In this document: one piece after another, positions 5,899 to 8,174 of the stretch | How the letters are laid out: every line of letters starts with the position of its first letter | Position numbering within the stretch: the first letter of the stretch is position 1 | Origin: Natrialbaceae archaeon | GTDB taxonomy: Archaea > Halobacteriota > Halobacteria > Halobacteriales > Natrialbaceae | DNA length: 8,174 nt | Direction: 5' to 3' | Assembly: GCA_003552885.1 (NCBI GenBank) | Contig: PUPA01000080.1 | Coordinates: 1 to 8,174, forward strand | Translations under genes and position numbers: made by a program | Notes under the pieces: model-generated | Told to the model about the DNA's origin: nothing | The model's input: the letters and a program-made list of their open reading frames with translations, nothing else | Databases searched by the model: none

Positions 5899-5922
5899 CA
5901 CCAGTAGACACGTCCCACACGC

Positions 5923-5948
5923 ACATAAATATGTCGGATATTTTATGT
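5923..5948. promoter_or_regulatory. AT-rich inverted repeat containing a TATA element
   Basis: ACATAAATAT (5923-5932) and ATATTTTATGT (5938-5948) face each other across a GTCGG spacer, with one extra T in the right arm. The left arm also contains a smaller perfect dyad, ACATA-AA-TATGT (5923-5934). In a window this GC-rich, 21 AT-type bases out of 26 stand out. The left arm is placed to serve as TATA box for the small minus-strand ORF. The right arm could be a TATA for plus-strand transcription starting near 5970, or half of a regulator site. Confidence 0.5.
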
Positions 5949-6111
5949 TCTCGGCTCCGAAACGCCTACTGGTGGCCGTCTTCGGGACGCATGGGGAAGA
6001 TCGGACGTGACACGCCATCGGAGTCCACTCTGAGCCGTCTGCAGGTCCGACGGCCACCGGGGACCGCCGCATCCGGCGTTTCGATGGCGCGAACGGGTCC
6101 GTCGAACAACC

Positions 6112-6118
6112 CTTATAG
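6112..6118 (+). promoter_or_regulatory. TATA-box promoter of the IclR-family gene
   Basis: CTTATAG lies with its centre about 26 bp before the ATG at 6141, so the mRNA is predicted to start at or next to the start codon. It is the only AT-rich patch close to this gene and it decides the choice of start. Confidence 0.55.
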
Positions 6119-6140
6119 ACGGTGGTGTGCATTCGTCGGT

Positions 6141-6893
6141 ATGAGCGAGGAACGCGTCCGGGCGACGGAGACCTCGATCGGAATCCTCGAGGGGCTCGTA
6201 GAGCTCGACGGCGAGGCGGGGGTTACCGAGCTCGCGACGCACCTCTCTATCGCCAAGAGCACGGTGTACAAACACCTCCGCACGCTCGAGTCGAAGGGGT
6301 TCGTCGTCCAGTACGGCGACCGGTACCGGATCGGCCTCCGGCCCCTCGAGTTCGGCGGGTACGCACGGCGGTACGACGGCGTCTACGATACGGCCCGTCC
6401 GGAGGTGGATCGGTTGGCCGAGGAGACCGGCGAGCTGGCGAACCTCATGTTCGAGGAGGGCGGAAGGGGTGTGTACGTCCACACCGCCAGCGGCGAGGAC
6501 GCAGTCGAGATCGACACCCCGATGGGCCGACACGCACACCTCCACTCGACGGGGGTTGGGAAGGCGATCCTCGCGACGCTGCCCGACGAACGGATCGAGG
6601 CGATCGTCGACGCCCACGGCCTCCCGCGGGCGACCCCGCACACGATCACCGACGAGGCGGAGCTGTTCGAGGAGGTCGACGCCGTCCGCGCCGAGGGGGT
6701 CGCCTACGACCGCGAGGAGTGTGTCGAGGGGATGTTCTGTATCGCCCGCCCGCTCTCGACGCCCGGCCAGCGGCCGGCCGCGATCAGCGTCACCGGGCCC
6801 GTAAGCAGGGTCGCGACCGGCGGGGCCAAAGAGCGTATCCGGGCGGCCCTCGAGCGCGCGGGGAACGTAATCGAGCTCACCCTCACCGCGTGA
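6141..6893 (+). CDS. IclR-family transcriptional regulator
   Basis: 250 residues, the normal length of the family. The N-terminal winged HTH spans about 8-68: SIGILEGLVELDGEAGVTELATHLSIAKSTVYKHLRTLESKGFV, with the recognition helix around IAKSTVYKHLRTLE (37-50). The C-terminal IclR effector-binding domain (about 75-248) contains HSTGVGKAILA (135-145), GVAYDREECVEGMFCIARPL (186-205) and AISVTGP (214-220), all conserved in the family. Such proteins bind palindromic operators as dimers and respond to small metabolites; in haloarchaea many control carbon or aromatic catabolism. The effector and targets here cannot be read from sequence. The frame is open upstream to 5931, giving possible starts at 5931 and 5991. 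The ATG at 6141 is preferred because the family N-terminus begins there and the TATA element at 6112-6118 gives a leaderless mRNA. It converges with the phosphohexomutase gene and is divergent from the small ORF at 5779-5898. Confidence 0.93.
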   Translation: MSEERVRATETSIGILEGLVELDGEAGVTELATHLSIAKSTVYKHLRTLESKGFVVQYGDRYRIGLRPLEFGGYARRYDGVYDTARPEVDRLAEETGELANLMFEEGGRGVYVHTASGEDAVEIDTPMGRHAHLHSTGVGKAILATLPDERIEAIVDAHGLPRATPHTITDEAELFEEVDAVRAEGVAYDREECVEGMFCIARPLSTPGQRPAAISVTGPVSRVATGGAKERIRAALERAGNVIELTLTA

Positions 6894-7034
6894 CCACCGG
6901 CTGTGACCGCCGACCAGCGTGGACGACCGCCGACCGAGGGCGGGTCGATCCATCCGAGACGCGTCGGCCCGTCCGTCGCGTTCACGATGACGAAACGTAG
7001 CCGCTCCGGCCGCCACGCCCTTCGGTAGCCCCGT

Positions 7035-7072
7035 TTCGGTTCCGTGGACGGCCGACGACGACCGGAGCCGAA
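7035..7072. terminator. Hairpin in the convergent iclR/mutase intergenic region
   Basis: TTCGGTTCCG (7035-7044) pairs with CGGAGCCGAA (7063-7072), ten pairs with one G-U wobble in plus-strand RNA (an A-C mismatch in minus-strand RNA) and an 18-base loop. It lies 10 bases past the mutase stop and about 140 past the iclR stop. Position between convergent genes fits a terminator for one or both, but there is no T-run. The remaining 6894-7034 contains only a short direct repeat, GACCGCCGACC at 6905-6915 and 6925-6935. Confidence 0.3.
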
Positions 7073-7082
7073 CCGTCGGGAG

Positions 7083-8174
7083 CTACAGCCGCTCGGCCAG
7101 CAGGCCCTCGCCCGCCTCGAGCAGCGTCTCGACGCGGTCGCTGTCCGTGGCCTCGGCGTACACCCGCAGGGCTGGTTCGGTGCCGCTGGGGCGGACGAGC
7201 AGCCACGAGCCGTCAGAAAGCAGCAGTTTGAAGCCGTCGACGGTGTTCACGTCCTCGACGGGCCGGTCGGCGACCGCCTCCGGAATCGCCCCCTCGAGGG
7301 CGGCCATGACCCGTCCCTTCTCGGCGTCGGGGCAGGGGACGCTCCGTTTGTCCTGGACGACCGTCCCGTGATCGGCGAGCAGGCGGTCGACGCGGTCGTC
7401 GAGGGACTCTTCGGCGTGGATCGTAGAGACCAGCAGCGCCAGGAGGACGCCGTCTTTCTCCCGGACGTGGCCCCGGACGGTGAAGCCGCCGGACTCCTCC
7501 CCGCCGATCAGGGCGTCGTGGTCGGCCATCGACGCCGCGATCCACTTGAATCCGACGGGCACCTCGTAGACCCCCTCGCCCCTCGCCGCGCCGACGCGGT
7601 CGACCAGGTACGTCGTGGAGACCGTTCTGACCGCCGGTCCGGCGTCCTCGGCGAGGAGGGCGTCGTACAGGGCGGCAAAGAGGAGGTTCTCGTCGAGATA
7701 GCCCCGTCCGGGGGTGACGACGGCGATCCGATCGGCGTCGCCGTCGTTGGCGATCCCGAGGTCGGCCTCACCAGCGGCGACCGTCTCGAGGAGCGTCTCG
7801 AGGTTGTCCGGGGCTGGCTCGGGAGGTGAGCCGCCGAAGTCTGCCCGCGGATCCCCGCGGATGGGCGTCACCGACGCGCCGGCCCGTTCGAGGAGGGCGT
7901 CGGTCGTGTCGCGGCCGCTGCCGTGCATGGCGTCGTAGGCGACCGTGAGTCCGTCGAGGACGGGTTCGTCGAGGACCCTCGCGACCGACTCGACGCAGGC
8001 GTCGGCGTGGGACGTCACGAAGTCGACTTCGCGCACGCGCCCGTGGTCGGCCGGCGGGAGGGAGTCGGGCTCCGCCAGCCGGTCGGCGACGGCGTCCATC
8101 ACCGTGGGGAGCGCCGGCGCGCCGTCGTGAGGGATGAACTTCACACCGTTGTACTCCGGAGGGTTGTGCGAGGC
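7083..8174 (-). CDS. Phosphohexomutase (phosphoglucomutase/phosphomannomutase family), 5' end outside window
   Basis: Alpha-D-phosphohexomutase, interconverting hexose 1- and 6-phosphates through a phosphoserine; likely substrates are glucose or mannose phosphates for nucleotide-sugar and glycan synthesis in the cytoplasm. 363 residues are visible. The first visible residues, ASHNPPEYNGVKF, are the active-site loop; the Ser at 8171-8169 is the phosphorylated residue. Then come the metal-binding DGDADR (visible residues 144-149), the sugar-specificity loop GGEESGG (224-230), followed by a GHVREKDGVL segment (235-244) as in the glucose-type bacterial and archaeal enzymes, and the phosphate-binding RPSGTEP (328-334) near the C-terminus. 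All four domains are represented except most of domain 1; about 90-100 residues should lie beyond the right edge. The GTG at 8144 that would start a shorter frame is an internal valine codon. GEESG suggests PGM or PMM activity rather than GlmM, but sequence alone does not settle the sugar. Confidence 0.93.
   Translation of the reverse strand, partial: ASHNPPEYNGVKFIPHDGAPALPTVMDAVADRLAEPDSLPPADHGRVREVDFVTSHADACVESVARVLDEPVLDGLTVAYDAMHGSGRDTTDALLERAGASVTPIRGDPRADFGGSPPEPAPDNLETLLETVAAGEADLGIANDGDADRIAVVTPGRGYLDENLLFAALYDALLAEDAGPAVRTVSTTYLVDRVGAARGEGVYEVPVGFKWIAASMADHDALIGGEESGGFTVRGHVREKDGVLLALLVSTIHAEESLDDRVDRLLADHGTVVQDKRSVPCPDAEKGRVMAALEGAIPEAVADRPVEDVNTVDGFKLLLSDGSWLLVRPSGTEPALRVYAEATDSDRVETLLEAGEGLLAERL

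Noticed and set aside
4775..5926. Minus-strand open frame of 383 codons opposite the phosphoribosyltransferase and mbf1 genes
   Set aside because: It is antisense to two well-supported genes and Arg/Pro-rich without motifs, a shadow of their codon pattern.
5779..6132. Longer 117-codon version of the small minus-strand ORF
   Set aside because: It would run through its own best promoter and has mixed, non-halophile-like composition upstream of 5898. Only the 39-codon part is kept.
5931..6140. Upstream starts giving the IclR protein up to 70 extra residues
   Set aside because: The extension has no family similarity, contains the TATA element at 6112-6118, and the ATG at 6141 begins exactly where IclR proteins begin.
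6905..6935. Direct repeat GACCGCCGACC with 20-bp period after the iclR gene
   Set aside because: It is short and made of very common GC-rich words, so it is likely chance.
7083..8144. GTG at 8144 as start of the phosphohexomutase
   Set aside because: The ten codons before it, to the window edge, encode ASHNPPEYNG, the catalytic loop, so the gene continues beyond the window.
1..8174. tRNA, rRNA, insertion sequences, integrase or phage genes, toxin-antitoxin or defence genes
   Set aside because: None was recognised on either strand. Every gene of clear identity is a chromosomal housekeeping or regulatory gene.

Overview
The window looks like chromosomal DNA of a haloarchaeon. Base composition is very GC-rich, the predicted proteins are rich in Asp and Glu, and several genes have an AT-rich TATA element about 25-35 bp upstream of the ATG with little or no leader, the usual arrangement for leaderless haloarchaeal mRNAs. 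Family content agrees: an archaeal MBF1, an archaeal HGPRTase-like protein, an IclR regulator of the haloarchaeal type, and a bacterial-type LeuRS.

Layout. Positions 1-1282 (minus): N-terminal 427 codons of leucyl-tRNA synthetase, running off the left edge. 1436-2590 (minus): a secreted lipoprotein of unknown role. 2703-4190 (minus): a citramalate/isopropylmalate synthase, best read as CimA. 4191-4463: a 273-bp divergent intergenic region carrying a degenerate array of roughly 30-bp repeats. 4464-5036 (plus): an HGPRTase-like purine phosphoribosyltransferase. 5123-5650 (plus): MBF1, with a zinc ribbon, a Ser/Thr/Gly linker and an HTH domain. 5651-6140: a 490-bp interval with a likely small leaderless ORF (39 codons, minus) and an AT-rich inverted repeat. 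6141-6893 (plus): a full-length IclR-family regulator. 7083-8174 (minus): a phosphohexomutase (phosphoglucomutase/phosphomannomutase), cut at the right edge just before its catalytic serine.

The genes are mostly housekeeping: tRNA charging, branched-chain amino-acid synthesis, purine salvage, basal transcription co-activation and sugar-phosphate metabolism. leuS, the lipoprotein gene and the synthase gene lie head-to-tail, but each of the first two has its own promoter-like element, so a single operon is not obvious. A leucine/isoleucine theme (synthase plus LeuRS) is suggestive only. The IclR gene converges on the mutase gene; a regulatory link is not shown.

I found no transposase, phage gene, CRISPR array, tRNA or rRNA, and no clear novel multi-gene system. 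The observations most worth a second look are non-coding or small: the repeat array upstream of the phosphoribosyltransferase gene; a 9-mer from it that recurs in the promoter of the 39-codon ORF; that small Arg-rich ORF and its palindromic TATA region; an imperfect 32-bp tandem duplication that defines the stop of the lipoprotein gene; and the acid-free linker of MBF1.
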